64,000 nt of DNA from Piscicola geometra (taxonomy: Eukaryota > Annelida > Clitellata > Hirudinida > Piscicolidae), in contig OX030963.1 of assembly GCA_943735955.1 (NCBI GenBank), forward strand, positions 1,689,431-1,753,430, read 5' to 3'. The translations under genes and the position numbers were made by a program. This document shows, one piece after another, positions 33,677-51,064 of this stretch (its first letter is position 1; every line of letters begins with the position of its first letter). Below the pieces are notes generated by a model. That model searched no databases. It saw only the letters and a list, made by a program, of their open reading frames with translations, and was not told where the DNA came from.

Positions 33677-33768
<92 letters not shown>
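33447..33768. repeat. (CA)n followed by (GT)n, inverted arrangement
   Basis: 33447-33598 is CA-rich with interruptions. After an 80-bp spacer, 33681-33768 is pure GT. The two arms are reverse complements, so a long hairpin is possible in single strands. Confidence 0.93.
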
Positions 33769-33771
<3 letters not shown>

Positions 33772-36114
33772 TTACATGCTTGACGATTTATGGATGGTTT
33801 ATAGATCTGTCAATGTATTTGCTTTGCATGCATTTCGGAATTAATAATTGTGTGTGTGATTTGAATGTGTGTCTGTAACTAGATGTCTCTGTATATTTGT
33901 CAGCAACTATGTGTCTCTGTATGTTTGTCAGTATCTTTGTGTAACTGGGTCTATGTGTGTCTGTATGTGTCTCCGGGTGTCTGCATGTGTTTCAAGTTTC
34001 CTTGTGTGTTCCGACCCCTATTGATTCCAAGGCATGGCCTAGTAGTTTGCAAGTGCTCTAGATAAGCCTTCATATAAAAGTGTGCGTGTGTTTGTCCACA
34101 CACATGTGTCTCGGTGTTTATTTGTGTGTGTGTGTGTCTACATGTGTGTTGGTGTGTGTGTTTGTATATGTCTGTGTAATCATATGTTTCAATGTCCACA
34201 TGTTTCTTTGAGGTGAGTGTTAGGAATGAATATGTTAATTTCTTTAAAACAAATGCTTTTTGATGGAGATGTCTCATGTATTATTGATTCTGTGTCTTGA
34301 TGATGATGGAGATGATGATGATGGTGGTGTTTATGATGATGATGTCGTGAGTGCATCAGTGCTCTTGTAGGGCTTCTAGTGAGATGGCTTATACAGCTAC
34401 CTTTTATGTGCTTTCTTTTCATTTGAATGTAAGTGAGAAAAAAATGTAATAAGTGTAAGCAATTTCAATTAGATTTGAATATTGCTTACGGAAATCAAAA
34501 AAAACGGAAATGAAAAATTAGAAAGATTTATAAAGAAAAAAAATAGATAAAAGAATGAACAAACTAATTTATGATTGAAGGAAGCACGGATGAGTAAAAG
34601 AAGATAAGAAAATGAATGAACGAAGAAAATAAAATGAAGGAAAGAAGGATGGATGGAAGGATGGATGGAAGGAAGAACAGATGACAGTTGTTTGAGATGC
34701 AATGCAGTAGAAGCAACATGAGCGTTTATTTGCAGGAGAGGGCGTGGAGAGGTGAATGCAAAATGGTAACAGTTTCGGGAAATTTTTTTAATGGTTTAAT
34801 TTGTTTTTACAGTTTTTAATTTTTATTCTAAGCTTTAAACGATCAATTTTAATTTTTTTTAAATGTTGGTTTGTTTATTCTTCCATTTAAAATGTTGTCT
34901 TTCTTTCAGACATTTCAATTTCTCGTTTATATACTGGTTTAATTAGAAATTTTAAAATCAATGAAATTTTTAGATTATTTATCAATTTTAATTAAATTCA
35001 TAAATTACCAACAAATTATAGCAAATGACGAAAGTTTTAAACGAATAATAGGGTAATTAGAGGGTGGAGATGAAGATAAGGAGATGCGAGTGAGGTGTGA
35101 ATTATATGGGAGAGCTTGATCAACGAATGCGGTGGAATTGATAAATAATTGTTTAATTACATTTAATTAATTATTCATAATCAATTAATAGTAGGTAGTA
35201 GTAATCGGGACTTTACTAGGTATATTTTACGACGTATATCTTGAAAATGAAAATAATAAAAACTTGTAGATTTAAACGAGAAAACTTCGAAATGAAAGAA
35301 TTTCACTATTTCTCAAAGAATTGCAAGAATGCCATGCCTTTCAATGAGGTAATACATAACACACTAGCACAAGTCACTTTGGCTAGACCAATTTTAAAAC
35401 TTATTTAAATTAGCCTTAATGCATTTATAAGTTATAATATGACATTGAAAGGTTTATGATGGATAAGGTAACAACGCATTTGTTAACCATACAATAGAAA
35501 AAAATATTTAGAATTTGTTAGATGGTCTATTTAAAATAAGCTATATACTTTATTCAATTTATTATAAAATATATAACAAAATGTCAATGTAACAACACGC
35601 TAATGAATAACAAAGAAAGAGGAATGCGATAACAAAGACGACATTTGGAAAATTAGTAATCCATCAACTTTTCATCCAAGGAAGTATTGTTTGGTAACGT
35701 CAAAAACACATCTATAAAGCATTATTGACATTTTAACGTCTTTGAAAATAACACATTTTATGTTATTTCATTCATTATTTTTATTAATTCTATTTCTATC
35801 TTGTTTATTTATACGCCGAATATTGATTAAAACGCAATTCTAGATCGAAACGCATTACATGAAAATGAGCCTTAAAAATATGAATTACGGGTAAGTATAA
35901 ATAAAAATTATAAATTTAAAAATAAATATTAATATATATAAATATCTTTATCAATTAATTATTATTTGGGAACAAGATTCTGATGTTTGTTAATGACTTT
36001 CCTTCAAGTAGATAATTAATGGCAATTATCTTCTTCTTTTTTTTTAGAAAACAACAAAAAAGGAAGGTAATGATATTAAAAGAACTGATTCATGTATAAA
36101 TGTTCTTTGAAATT

Positions 36115-36202
36115 ACAAGAAGAAACATTTTATTAATGGTAGCGTTAGTATTAGTGGTGGTAGTAGAAGTAGTAGTATTAGTAGTGGTGGTGGTAATTGT
36201 AA

Positions 36203-36271
<69 letters not shown>

Positions 36272-36285
36272 GAGTAGTAGTAGTA

Positions 36286-36321
<36 letters not shown>

Positions 36322-36405
36322 ATAATAGTAATGATGAGTAAAAGTTATTGGAAAAATTTTTATTTTGTACATTCATTCATCTTTCCAATGTTTCAAGGCT
36401 GCTAA
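36115..36405. repeat. third copy of the GTA-associated unit
   Basis: GTA repeats (about 36130-36330) followed by AATGATGAGTAAAAGTTATT and TTTTTATTTTGTACATT. This tail is nearly identical to 25077-25122 in the Asn-rich gene. The unit is therefore dispersed as well as locally duplicated. Confidence 0.8.
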
Positions 36406-37780
36406 TTCATCATCCTGCAGATCATTTACACTTGGTTCACAATTATTTTATCTTTTAAAAAAGAATGTAAAAATATTTCATTTACAAATTCTTTCTTAAA
36501 CTTAATATTTTAAATTTGTGCATAGTATTTAATTATTTTATACTAGAAAATAATTAAAACAACAATTTTACACCATAAAATAATTAAAACCTTGTTGATT
36601 TTAAAGCCACACATTGAAATAGGTTTTTTTATAAATTTTATAATGTAAATTTTTTTTACAATTTATAAATATATAGAATGACATATGTGTAATGTAAGTT
36701 TCAAACCTATGAGTTATATCAACAAATGAAATTCAAACATAATTGAAAACAGTAAAAAAAGATAAAATAAAAATATGAAAGTAAATTTAGGTTAATTTGA
36801 GTTAACTTAACAATTAAATTTATTTAAGATAATACAAAAATAGATAATATATGAAATACCTTTTTGGTTTTCAGATGGTATCTCTACCAAAAATCAGTAA
36901 TGCTTAAAACACAGTTCTTATACACGTAGAAATGTTTTAACTATTTAAAAAATAAATAATTTATTTTGAAAAAGAAACTCACTTTTCTTTAAGACTGGCA
37001 TACGATTAATGATAATTCTGTCGGCGAAAGTGATTAAATTGCCAAAAGATTTGTATAAGCAAAGGTCTCATTGAATTAAATAATACATATTTCAAATAAG
37101 ATAAAATATAAAAGATATATATAAAGTCTATCAACATTTATTTGTTTATCTTTCAATGAATGGTAATTTATTTTCATATAAACTTTTTTTCTCAAAACTA
37201 TTCTTCTGCATAAAGATCAATCCCATGTCATCAATAACAAAACATGGAGGTATTTATAGAATAAACTCCGTAACTCTTCATCACTAACCTATCCATTCAT
37301 CCACTTTTCTATCTCATAGCATGGTCTGCGAACTTTAAAGACAGAGCATTGTCGCATCTCAACTCCCACAGAACGTGATAGTAATAGTTGTATCATCATC
37401 ACCACCACTTACCAATATCTTGCCTCCACACACTTGCAAGAAATCTTTCTTAAAAGCTTTGATTAGTGAATAACTGACTCAAAGGCAGCGGTTTGCTGCA
37501 AATCTTGGGGGGTCCTACACAGAATGGATGGGGATCCTGGGGGCACTACCACTAAGGTGGACTCCTAACAACCAAAAAGTGGGGGGTGGGTCCGGATGAT
37601 GATGATGATGGTGAAAGAACGCGTGTGAGTTTAATTGAAACTAAAATATTTTGTTTAAAAAAACAAATTCATAAGCCTGTAACTAATTGTAAATCATTTG
37701 AATTAAAACTTGATATAATAATAAAATAATATATATAAAGAATAAAACAGTATAGTATGCTAGAATGAATTAATAATAGC

Positions 37781-40700
37781 TTATTTATCATCCTCTCGAC
37801 GAAGATTCTGCACAAAATGCGGCAAAAAAGGAATATGGCCAGGAAAGCTAGTAATACTTTCAGCACCAAAGTTGTCAACATTATTATTATTATTGTTGTT
37901 GTTGTTGTTATTGTTGTTGTTCGAGCTATTCCGGAAATTAAGATGGTTTTTTTGGGATGGATATGGTAGACTTTTAGCCATGGACAAAGGTAGAGGAAGG
38001 GATGGGAGGAGATTAGAGGGAAAGAATGAATGTTGTGGTTGTTGTGGTTTTCCTATTTGTTGTTGTTGACTGTTTTTGTTGCTTGGATCATCAACTTTTT
38101 GTTGTTGTTGCTGTTTTAGTTGTTGAAAGTGTAGGAGAATATCCTCCGATGAATTATGTTGTTGTTGTGGTTGTTGAGGGAAGGAATGGAACTGTTGTTG
38201 AGCAATTAGCGGTTGTTGTTGCTCTTGCATTGGTGGTTGTTGTTGCTGTTGTAGAAAGTGTTGATAGAACATATTGTAGTAGTATGAGTAGTTGGAATCT
38301 CCTTCCATTGTTGTTGTTGGTGTTGTTGGAGGTGGAAGTTGTGGAGGAAATCCAATTGGAAGGAATGGTGGAAAAGTAGGAGTATTTGAATACATGTTAG
38401 GAAACATATTATTATTATTGTCATTATTATTTTTATTATCATTGTCATTATTATTTTTATTATTATTGTCATTATTATTTTTCTCATCATCCCTATTGTC
38501 TGAATTTCTTATATTCCTCAAGTTTTCTATAACAAGACTTTCAATGCTTTGCGACAATGCAGGATTATTAAAAATGTTATTATTATCATTATTTTTGTTA
38601 ATAATGTTATCATTATTTCTGTATTCCAAACTTGATGTATTACTACCTTCCACAACACTTTCCTTCTTTTCTACTCTCCCAACACCACTAACTCCACCAT
38701 TATCATCACCACCACCACGAACACCATTATCATCACCACCACCCCGACTACTACCATCACCACCATCATCATTACCAGCACCACCCTCCCCCCTCATAAT
38801 CAACTTATTTCTCTCCAGTTGGGAACGGATCTCTAGTAACTTGGCTGATAAAGTGTGGAAGGGTCGCTTAACTGTGGTGATGGCATGATGATGATGATGA
38901 TGATGATAATGATGATGATGATGATGATGATAAAAAGAAGAGTAATAATGATAATAAGAGTAATAATGATAATAACAATAATAATAGTGATGCTAATATT
39001 AATAATAATGAGAAGAATAAATTTGATAATTATAATAATAACATTAAAGAATATTAAATTTTTTTATTCTTTGTGATACAACCTGTGGTATTGGTACTCT
39101 TTACGGTATCAGTGTTATCATGATGATGATGATGATGATCCTCCTTGTAAACTGGGGCGAATTCTGGATCTCTCTCTTCCTTACGCTTATCCAACCACTT
39201 CTCTTCCACTGTAGGTTAAGATATCATCATTATCAATCCCATCATCATCATCATCGCCATCATCATCATCATCACCATCATCATCATCCTCAACATCCTC
39301 ATCATCACCATCGTCATCATCATCAATCCCATCATCATCATCATCATCAGGACTAACCTCGTAGCATGGGCTCCTTGTTTTTATCCCACTCCCTCACAGG
39401 TCCCCTCCCCCTCAACGACTCATCTCTCTTCAGCAACTCTCTCTCCCCCTCACTATCTTCCTCCTCATCATCATCATCATCGCTACCATCGCCATCATCA
39501 TCACCACTGGCCAAATTTTTATTTTTAGATCTATTCTTTTTGTTCTTCGTTAATTTATTACTTTTCCCTCCAAAACCACCATCATCATCTTCATCATCGC
39601 CACCATCTTCGTCGTCGTCTTCATCATCTCCATCTTGTAAATTCAAATCACTCAGGTTGTCCGATTCGCTGTTCCGTAGTTGCTTGGCCATCGAGAAACT
39701 CTTTCCTGTGATGGGATGGCCCGCCATTACACATTGCACCACACATTATTTTGTTAAATTCACTAGAATCTATTTATACTTTAACAATCTAAAGAAGAAT
39801 TCAAGCGATTCCATACAATCAAGGAATATTACCCCACACCTACCTCCCCCCCTCCCACCCACTCACTAATCAGCGCCTCAACACCTCCTTCACACAAGAG
39901 TGCAGCCTGTCTCACCTGCCACCTCCGTGCCACCACCCTCCTCAACCTCCCCTCCACCATCCTCCTCGTCCTCCTCTTCATCACTTTGTGTCTCTTCCTC
40001 TGTGCCTTTGTCTGTGTGTTTGTGTGTGTGTGTATGTGCGTGTAGGAGTTTGAGTGTATGTGTATGTGTGCGTTTGTGTGTATGTGTTTTGTTATTGGTT
40101 TGTATATCCTTCCTTTCCACACCAAACTCCCCCCATTTACTCCACCCCCATGCCACTCAACCCTCCACCCCCATCCCACTCAACCCTTCACTCCCCACCC
40201 CCCCACCAACCTGTTCTCTCAACTCCTTCAGCATCCTCATCTGCTCCTCCCTCACCTCCTCATCCCTCGAGAAGCCATAATATCCCACTCCGTGATCCCG
40301 CACCTCTGTTGCATTGGGATGGATTGTATCATTATCATCATCATCATCATCATCAGAATTATCATAATCATCGTCGTGATCATCATCATCATCATTCTTT
40401 TTTTTGTTATCATTATCATTTTCGAGATAATTTGCATAATAATCACCACCATCATCATCAGCACTATCAATCCAACATCAACATCATCATCATCACCATT
40501 CTGTTGAACGTCTGCGTAGTAAACCCTCTCTTTCTTCACTCTCTCCTCCTCTTCCCACCTCAACCTCTCCCTCTCTCGTCTCATGTCTTCCGATAACAAG
40601 TCGGGCCTAGGAGATGATGGTGCTGATGGTAATGATGATGAAGATGATAATGATGATGAAGATAATGATGATGATGATGATGATGATGATGAAGATGATG

Positions 40701-40904
40701 ATGAAAATGATGATGAAGATGATGATGAAGATGATGATGATGATGATGGTAATGATGATGATTGTGGTGCTGATGATAATGATGAAAACTAACTCTTTTA
40801 GCCCAACAGTAGAATCAATGTCTTTGAAATGCTGCAGATCCTTGCGCATGCACTTACGCGTCCTGCCCAGTGTGTCTGTGAATGTCACCCTGCGTGTGTG
40901 TGTT

Positions 40905-40954
<50 letters not shown>

Positions 40955-42352
40955 TGAGTGTATGTGTGGGGGGGGGAGGGAAAGGAAGAGATGTGTGGTG
41001 TGGTGAGGAAGGTGAGTGGACAAAAAATGGGTGGGTGAGTGGGGAAAAAAAGCGATTGAGTGCTGGAAAGTGGAGAAGAGGAGGAAACAGAGGAGGTGAG
41101 TGGTTGACAATTTGGGATTTTTTAATGACAACGATGATAGGTGGATACTGAAAGCACATTGACAAACCATTCCTCAGAAGGATCTGTAGACTGATGATCA
41201 TCATCACCACCCCCATTATCATCTTCATCAGCATCATCATCATCATCATCAATTTCAATCTCTTTTTCTTGTTCACTTTTAAGCTTATCTTTTTTATCAC
41301 TAGACACCTTGTCAAGAAACTTTTTATCAAAGTCGACCAAATATGGCATCTTTTTGGCCTCTTCTGCAAAAAAATTAATAATAAAAATAAACTAAATATT
41401 CATTATGAACAATTTTTATATATTTAACCTTCAGTGAGTAGATTCTTTGACATCTTTTCATACAACTTCACCTTTCTCGCCATAACTTTTCTATTCAAAA
41501 ATAGTAAATAAATTACTATTCAAATATACATCCTTTAGCATAAAAATTGCACAAAAGTAATTACATGGCTGTTTTATTGCATATTATATATTAATATACT
41601 TAATATAATTAATACTATGAATAATAAATATTTTAACTTTTCAAACCTCGTCATAATCATCATTTATCTATTTATCATCTATTCATCTGTCTGTCATCCA
41701 TTCATGAATCTTCATGCATCCATCCACTCCATCAATCCTCGCTCATCCATCCATCCACTCCATCAATCCTCACTCATCCATCCACTCCCACCAACTCACT
41801 CAGCCACCCTCGCTTTGTCCAACTCCTCGGCAGTCATCTTGTCCACCAGATTCCTCTTCTCCACCCCCTTGTTCTTTCCGCTCCATACACTTGGTTTTTC
41901 TGATTTCTGAATTTTTAATGTTTTTATAGTATATAAATTATTTTTATTTTAAATATATAGAGATTAATATAAACGGCAACTTATTTTTTTAAGTTTAATT
42001 AAAAAACAAAATGTAGTTATTTAAATTTGAGTATTAAAAATCGTTTAATTACTTTGTTTATTGAATAGATTTATATGAAAAATTGTTTTAATTAAATTAT
42101 GAAACATTTCTAGGTTTACCTTGGGTCTTATAAACTTTTGGTTCAAGTTGATTTTCTGAATTTCTTGTTTTTTCTTGCTCAGCTCCGCTTTTAAAGAAAG
42201 CAACTGTTTGAAATTTAATTATTAACATGTAATTGGAATAATATTTTATATATAAACTAATAGAAAAAAAGTAATTTTAATCACAAAAGATGAGTAGAAA
42301 AGACATTTACACTTTGAGAGTTTAGATTTATATTCTTTGAATCTTTCTGCAT
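37781..42352 (-). CDS. CCDC174: CCDC174 homologue
   Basis: Twelve exons on the minus strand: 42352-42311, 42203-42120, 41906-41800, 41490-41429, 41363-41168, 40889-40794, 40606-40497, 40305-40211, 40011-39916, 39700-39358, 39208-39083, 38871-37781. They encode 815 residues with matching phases. Family landmarks appear in order: LLSLKAEL, KPSVWSGKNKGV, LDKAR, KLYEKMSK, MPYLVDFDKKFLDK, DPSEEW, DTLGRTRKCMRKDL, LLSEDMRRE, YYADVQQN, VRDHGVGYYGFSRDEE, MLKELREQ, REWDKNKEPM, KEERDPEFAP. Human CCDC174 is a nuclear protein of 467 residues linked to the exon junction complex. Here the length is nearly doubled by acidic Asp/Glu runs in exons 5 and 10, and by a roughly 363-residue last exon rich in Gly, Asn, Gln and Pro that I cannot match. 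Ten of its twelve exons are flanked by ATC/GAT or CA/GT repeats. It is head to head with the KIAA0930 gene. Confidence 0.92.
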
Positions 42353-43014
42353 CTTGAATTTGTGCAAACAAAATCAAAACGAGTAATAATGTTTTGAGCC
42401 TAATATTTAATCAGATTAATTTATTTTCAGTTATTTATGACTAAGTAAAAGTAGAAATCAAACTAGAAAAAATATTTAAAAGTGAAGTTAGCTTCATTTC
42501 ATAAGCTTTTTAAATAAATTATGTACTCTTAATTAGATGATATTTGATTTTTTACAATTGTTTTTTTTAAATTTTATTTTGAAAATCCTATTTAATGTAA
42601 CAGCTGTTAAATTAACATTTAATCAGGGCCATTTAATGAACTTAAAATTTAAATGGCTCAAATGGTAGGTCATGGATAAATTATTTAGTATGCAAGTGAT
42701 TTTGAACTAATCTCATATATACCAGTATTTTCAATGCATATTTCTCTATGCAATTTGTTGGTATTTAATTAAATGTGCATCATCAATTAATTTATATAAT
42801 GACAATTTTATCTTTATTTTTTCTTTGCAGAATATAATTTTTCAATATTAGTTAAAAATATGTTTGCAGAAAAATTTTTATAATAAATACAAACTGCCTT
42901 GAAAACATCATGAAAGTGTTTAAGACACTGAAATGAAAAAAAATCAAAATAATATCACAAAATGAAATGTATAACTAAATAAATAACTAAATAGTTTTCA
43001 AAAAACTCAACAAC
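42353..43014. promoter_or_regulatory. shared upstream region, CCDC174 / KIAA0930
   Basis: 662 bp between the start codons of two divergent genes. AT-rich, without repeats or an exon. It must hold at least one promoter for each gene unless an upstream non-coding exon lies elsewhere. Confidence 0.55.
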
Positions 43015-47301
<4,287 letters not shown>

Positions 47302-47513
47302 ACACCAAAGATGCTGAAAAAGAAAGAAAGTAGAGCAAAAAATATTTTTGAATATTTGAAAATCTAGGCATTTCAATATTTCATGTTAATTTTAAAACTT
47401 ATATTTGAGATAGTTTATCGTTGCAAATACTCAAATATTTTGCACTTTTTAGCTGCATTAGCTCCATTTTCCATCCATATTTTACAACTACCATTATGCA
47501 TTTCATTGCCATT

Positions 47514-47548
<35 letters not shown>

Positions 47549-48291
47549 AATCATCATCATCATCATCATCTTCGTCATATTCATCATCATATTCATTTAT
47601 GTTCTGTTTTTATATTTTCGGTGCAATTTATCTTCTTACAATTCAATAACTGAGTTATTTTTTCAAATGTATTCAAAAATACTCAAATTCTCTATTATTT
47701 CATTATATTCCTATAATTAAATTTATTTAATTCATATTTATCACAAATACTCGCATATTTTGCATTTTCTCAATGGGGTAGTACTTTTTCTATTGATGTT
47801 GTTCGATGTCTAAGTGTCCAATGCATTTAAAATCCGAAATTCGCAAATACTTTTGTTACTCTGCATCCAATCATTCCAAAATAGCTTGAGTTATTAATTT
47901 ATTTGATTTATAATATATAAATTTTATATAATTGAGTTTTCGGGTTGTTGAATTCATTTTTTAATGCCATGCTTTTATGCTCATGTTTATTCATTTTTGA
48001 ATTTTATAAATCGACGTATTTTAATCAATTTATGCATAAATACAATTTCAATACAATAAAAAGACGAGTATTATTAACGTGGCGTGAACCCGAAGGAGCC
48101 TTAAGACCACTCGGTTTGAATATCTGCAAAACTCTAATATTTCAAATCAAGTTTCGCAAAAACAGATTAATTGATTATTCCATCAGATGTGACTAATTAA
48201 ATGTATTTATGGTAAAATTTCGTTTTTTCAAGTATAATTAAAATAATGTGAAAAGCTGTATAATTTAAAAGTAAACTTCAAATTGAGCGGC
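47302..48291. other. intergenic, KIAA0930 to EXOSC2
   Basis: About 1 kb. It contains an ATC run (47514-47600) and AT-rich sequence, including the promoter of EXOSC2. No exon was recognised. Confidence 0.55.
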
Positions 48292-49228
48292 ATGATCGAC
48301 TTTACGCTAGCTATTTCTCGTTCTGAAGAAGATGTCAGGAAGAAAAACGAGAATAAAAAAATGAAACTGAATTTCGTAATTCCAGGAGACGTCATTACTG
48401 ACAATACCGACTACATCAGGTAACTACACATCTATGCAACTAAGAAAACAATGCAATCAAAATGAATAGATATAATCTCACTTTACTATTCTTCATTAGT
48501 GAAACCTCAAAAATTATTTTCACTTTTTAAATGTAAAATAAAATTAATCAGATCATATAAAATGTCTCAACCCATACCCCAGGGGCCATGGCACTTACCT
48601 TAAAGATGCAGACGACACCAAGTTGAAGGCTTCAGTAGCCGGAGTGGTTGCATATGCAGATAAACTGATCACTGTGCATCCACAAAAGTCAAGGTGTTGG
48701 GGATGGGTGGTTTAATTATGTTGCTCTTATTAGGCAATGACATTGCTAGGATTATAAATTATATTATTCAATCTATTTGGTTTAATTATTTTTTACATTT
48801 TATATCTATATTAATCAATTCAAAAAACAATCAATAAATATCCCAGATATGAGGGCCAACCAGGGGAGGTGGTGGTTGGAAGGGTGCTGGAAGTTGGTTA
48901 CAAGAGATGGAAGGTGTGTGCTTCTGATAATGATCTAGAGAATTATAAACTAATTTAATCAAAAAATCGCTTATTCTTTATATGAATAAGCTTTTATTCA
49001 ATTTATTATTATTTGTTCTATGTTTCAATATATACTACAACTTCAAAAAATTATTAAATTTTATGGTTTCATGCAAGGTTGATGTGAGGTCTAAGCTAGA
49101 TGCTGTCTTGCCTCTATCATCTGTCTTCCTACCAGGAAATGAGAATGTTGGTGAATGAATGAATGAATGCATGAGTAAATGTATGAATGAATGCATGATT
49201 GAACTTATAAATTAGCCATATAATAGCC

Positions 49229-49262
<34 letters not shown>

Positions 49263-50768
49263 ATGATGGATGATTAGATAAATAGGTAAATACTCATCCC
49301 ATATAATCAGAGAAGGAAGTCAGAAGAGGATGAAAAGTGGATGAGAGAATATTTGGATGAAGGGGATCTCATCAGTGTTAATATTCCAATTATTATTTAT
49401 CAGAATAATTTAGCTAATTATTATATTAATAGGATCAAGATAATGATTCAAGTTAAAATAATAATAAGAAAATTAAATTAAAATAATTAAAATATTTTAT
49501 TTTAATAAAATAATAATAATTAGTAATTTCTCACAATTATTATGATAATAATAGTATTTATTTTTATCTCAAAGGCTGAGATCCAATCAATATATCGAGA
49601 TGGAAGTTTGTGTTTAAATGCAAGAAGTCTCAAATTCGGAAAGGTAGGGAATAAATAAAACAAACATAATTTTTTTTACAATTTGTTTTGCTTTTATGAT
49701 AATTAATAAGAATTTTGAGTTTATTTTTTATTTGATATAGCTCTGTTAGATTTTGTATAATTAATCATTTATCATAATAGCTCACCATTTAATTAATTCA
49801 TCCATCCATCCACCATCCATGCAGTTAAGTCAAGGAGTATTGGTTAAAGTGCATCCAAACCTGGTTCGGAAACAATTCAAGAACACCCACTTTCACTCCC
49901 TCAATTGTGGTGTTAGTTTGATCTTGGGTTGTAATGGTTTTGTGTGGTTGTACCCCACTGCCTCTGTGTGCGCTGTGGTCGATGGGGGCAGGACCCAGAA
50001 TCATGAGGTAGGTGGTTGGATGGGTGGGTGAATGGATGGATGGGTGGGTAGGTGGATGGGTGGGTAAGTAGGTGGGTGGGTAGGTGGATGGATGAATGGA
50101 TGGTTCAGGGTGGTTGTAGGGTAATGAGGGACATAGTGATGTTTGGTATTGGAGAGCTTTTGGGATGTGTTATCAATAAAACTTGATTTCTTTGATTAAT
50201 TCTTTGAGGATAAATAAATAAAAACTAAAACGAGCACACTATAAAGCTAAATTATTTTTTAACCCTCGACCTCCCAATCGCTACTACCCCCCGACTATCA
50301 ACTCGCCACTATAACCAACCCAACTGTTAACCAGCTATTATAGCACACCCACCACTCACTTACCCAGGCAATGTCCAAAGAAGATCATGATGCAATGGCC
50401 AGAGTTAGGAACTGCCTGCATATACTGGCCGAATTCAAGGCCGTCATCTTCGAAACTTCAATTGATATCGCCTATGAAGCATCCCTTAGCCATGAGGTGG
50501 TCGCTTTTGGGAAGTTTAAATAATGTCGGATTGGGGAGGGTTTTTGAATATTGTTAAGAATTTTTAGATTATTTCATTTTTTTTAAAGGATAAAGAGCAG
50601 TTTATAAGTTAAAAAAACCCATTTAGTTTTTCTAATTCTTCTTTTAATTTTTTTACTTTGTATTTAATGAATTTTTTTCCCAAACAGACTAAAGAAATGC
50701 TCAAAACGGATGTTGCCAAGTCTATATTTGAACGGGTTTTCGTAAATTTAGAGCATCTTGAGGATTAA
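48292..50768 (+). CDS. EXOSC2: exosome complex subunit RRP4
   Basis: Nine exons: 48292-48419, 48583-48693, 48847-48913, 49078-49146, 49311-49376, 49575-49643, 49825-50007, 50368-50496, 50688-50768. They encode 300 residues, close to the roughly 293 of the human protein, with matching phases. Landmarks: VIPGDVITDNTDYIRGHGTY (N-terminal domain), YEGQPGEVVVGRVLEVGYKR and DVRSKLDAVLPLSSVFLPG (S1 RNA-binding domain), RRKSEEDE, GDLISAEIQSIYRDGSL, and the KH-region FHSLNCGVSLILGCNGFVWL. RRP4 is one of three cap subunits that guide RNA into the exosome in nucleus and cytoplasm. The C-terminal part is the least conserved. An AATAAA near 50812 is a plausible polyadenylation signal. The next gene is convergent, with under 300 bp between the stop codons. 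Confidence 0.95.
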
Positions 50769-51064
50769 AGACTTTTTTAAACTATAAAATATTATTTGAT
50801 TATTTTTATAAAAATAAAATCCAAATGTTTATTTTTCTTTTAATTCAAAACGTGTTATATTCCATTAAAAAACGACTATTGGCTTTTAATAAAATAACTG
50901 AAGGTAAATTGTTAGAAATATTTTATAACTTTGAAAACACTTGAAAAAGAAAATATATATTTTATGTTTTTATGAAACAAAATACTGTCAAGATGGGAAA
51001 CAAAACGAAGTGTTAAAAAACAAAATGTAACATAACTGAATAAGCAATGCCTGCAAAGTAGTTT

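Larger units (their letters stand above)
31600..37780. other. intergenic region rich in CA/GT repeats
   Basis: About 6.2 kb between the first recognised exon of the Asn-rich gene and the stop of CCDC174. No exon could be supported. It may hold upstream exons of the Asn-rich gene that are too short to see. It contains dinucleotide arrays, an ATTAC array, a GTA element, and a GC-rich patch near 37470-37600, each listed or discussed separately. 34780-36090 and 36440-37260 are featureless AT-rich sequence. Confidence 0.5.
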
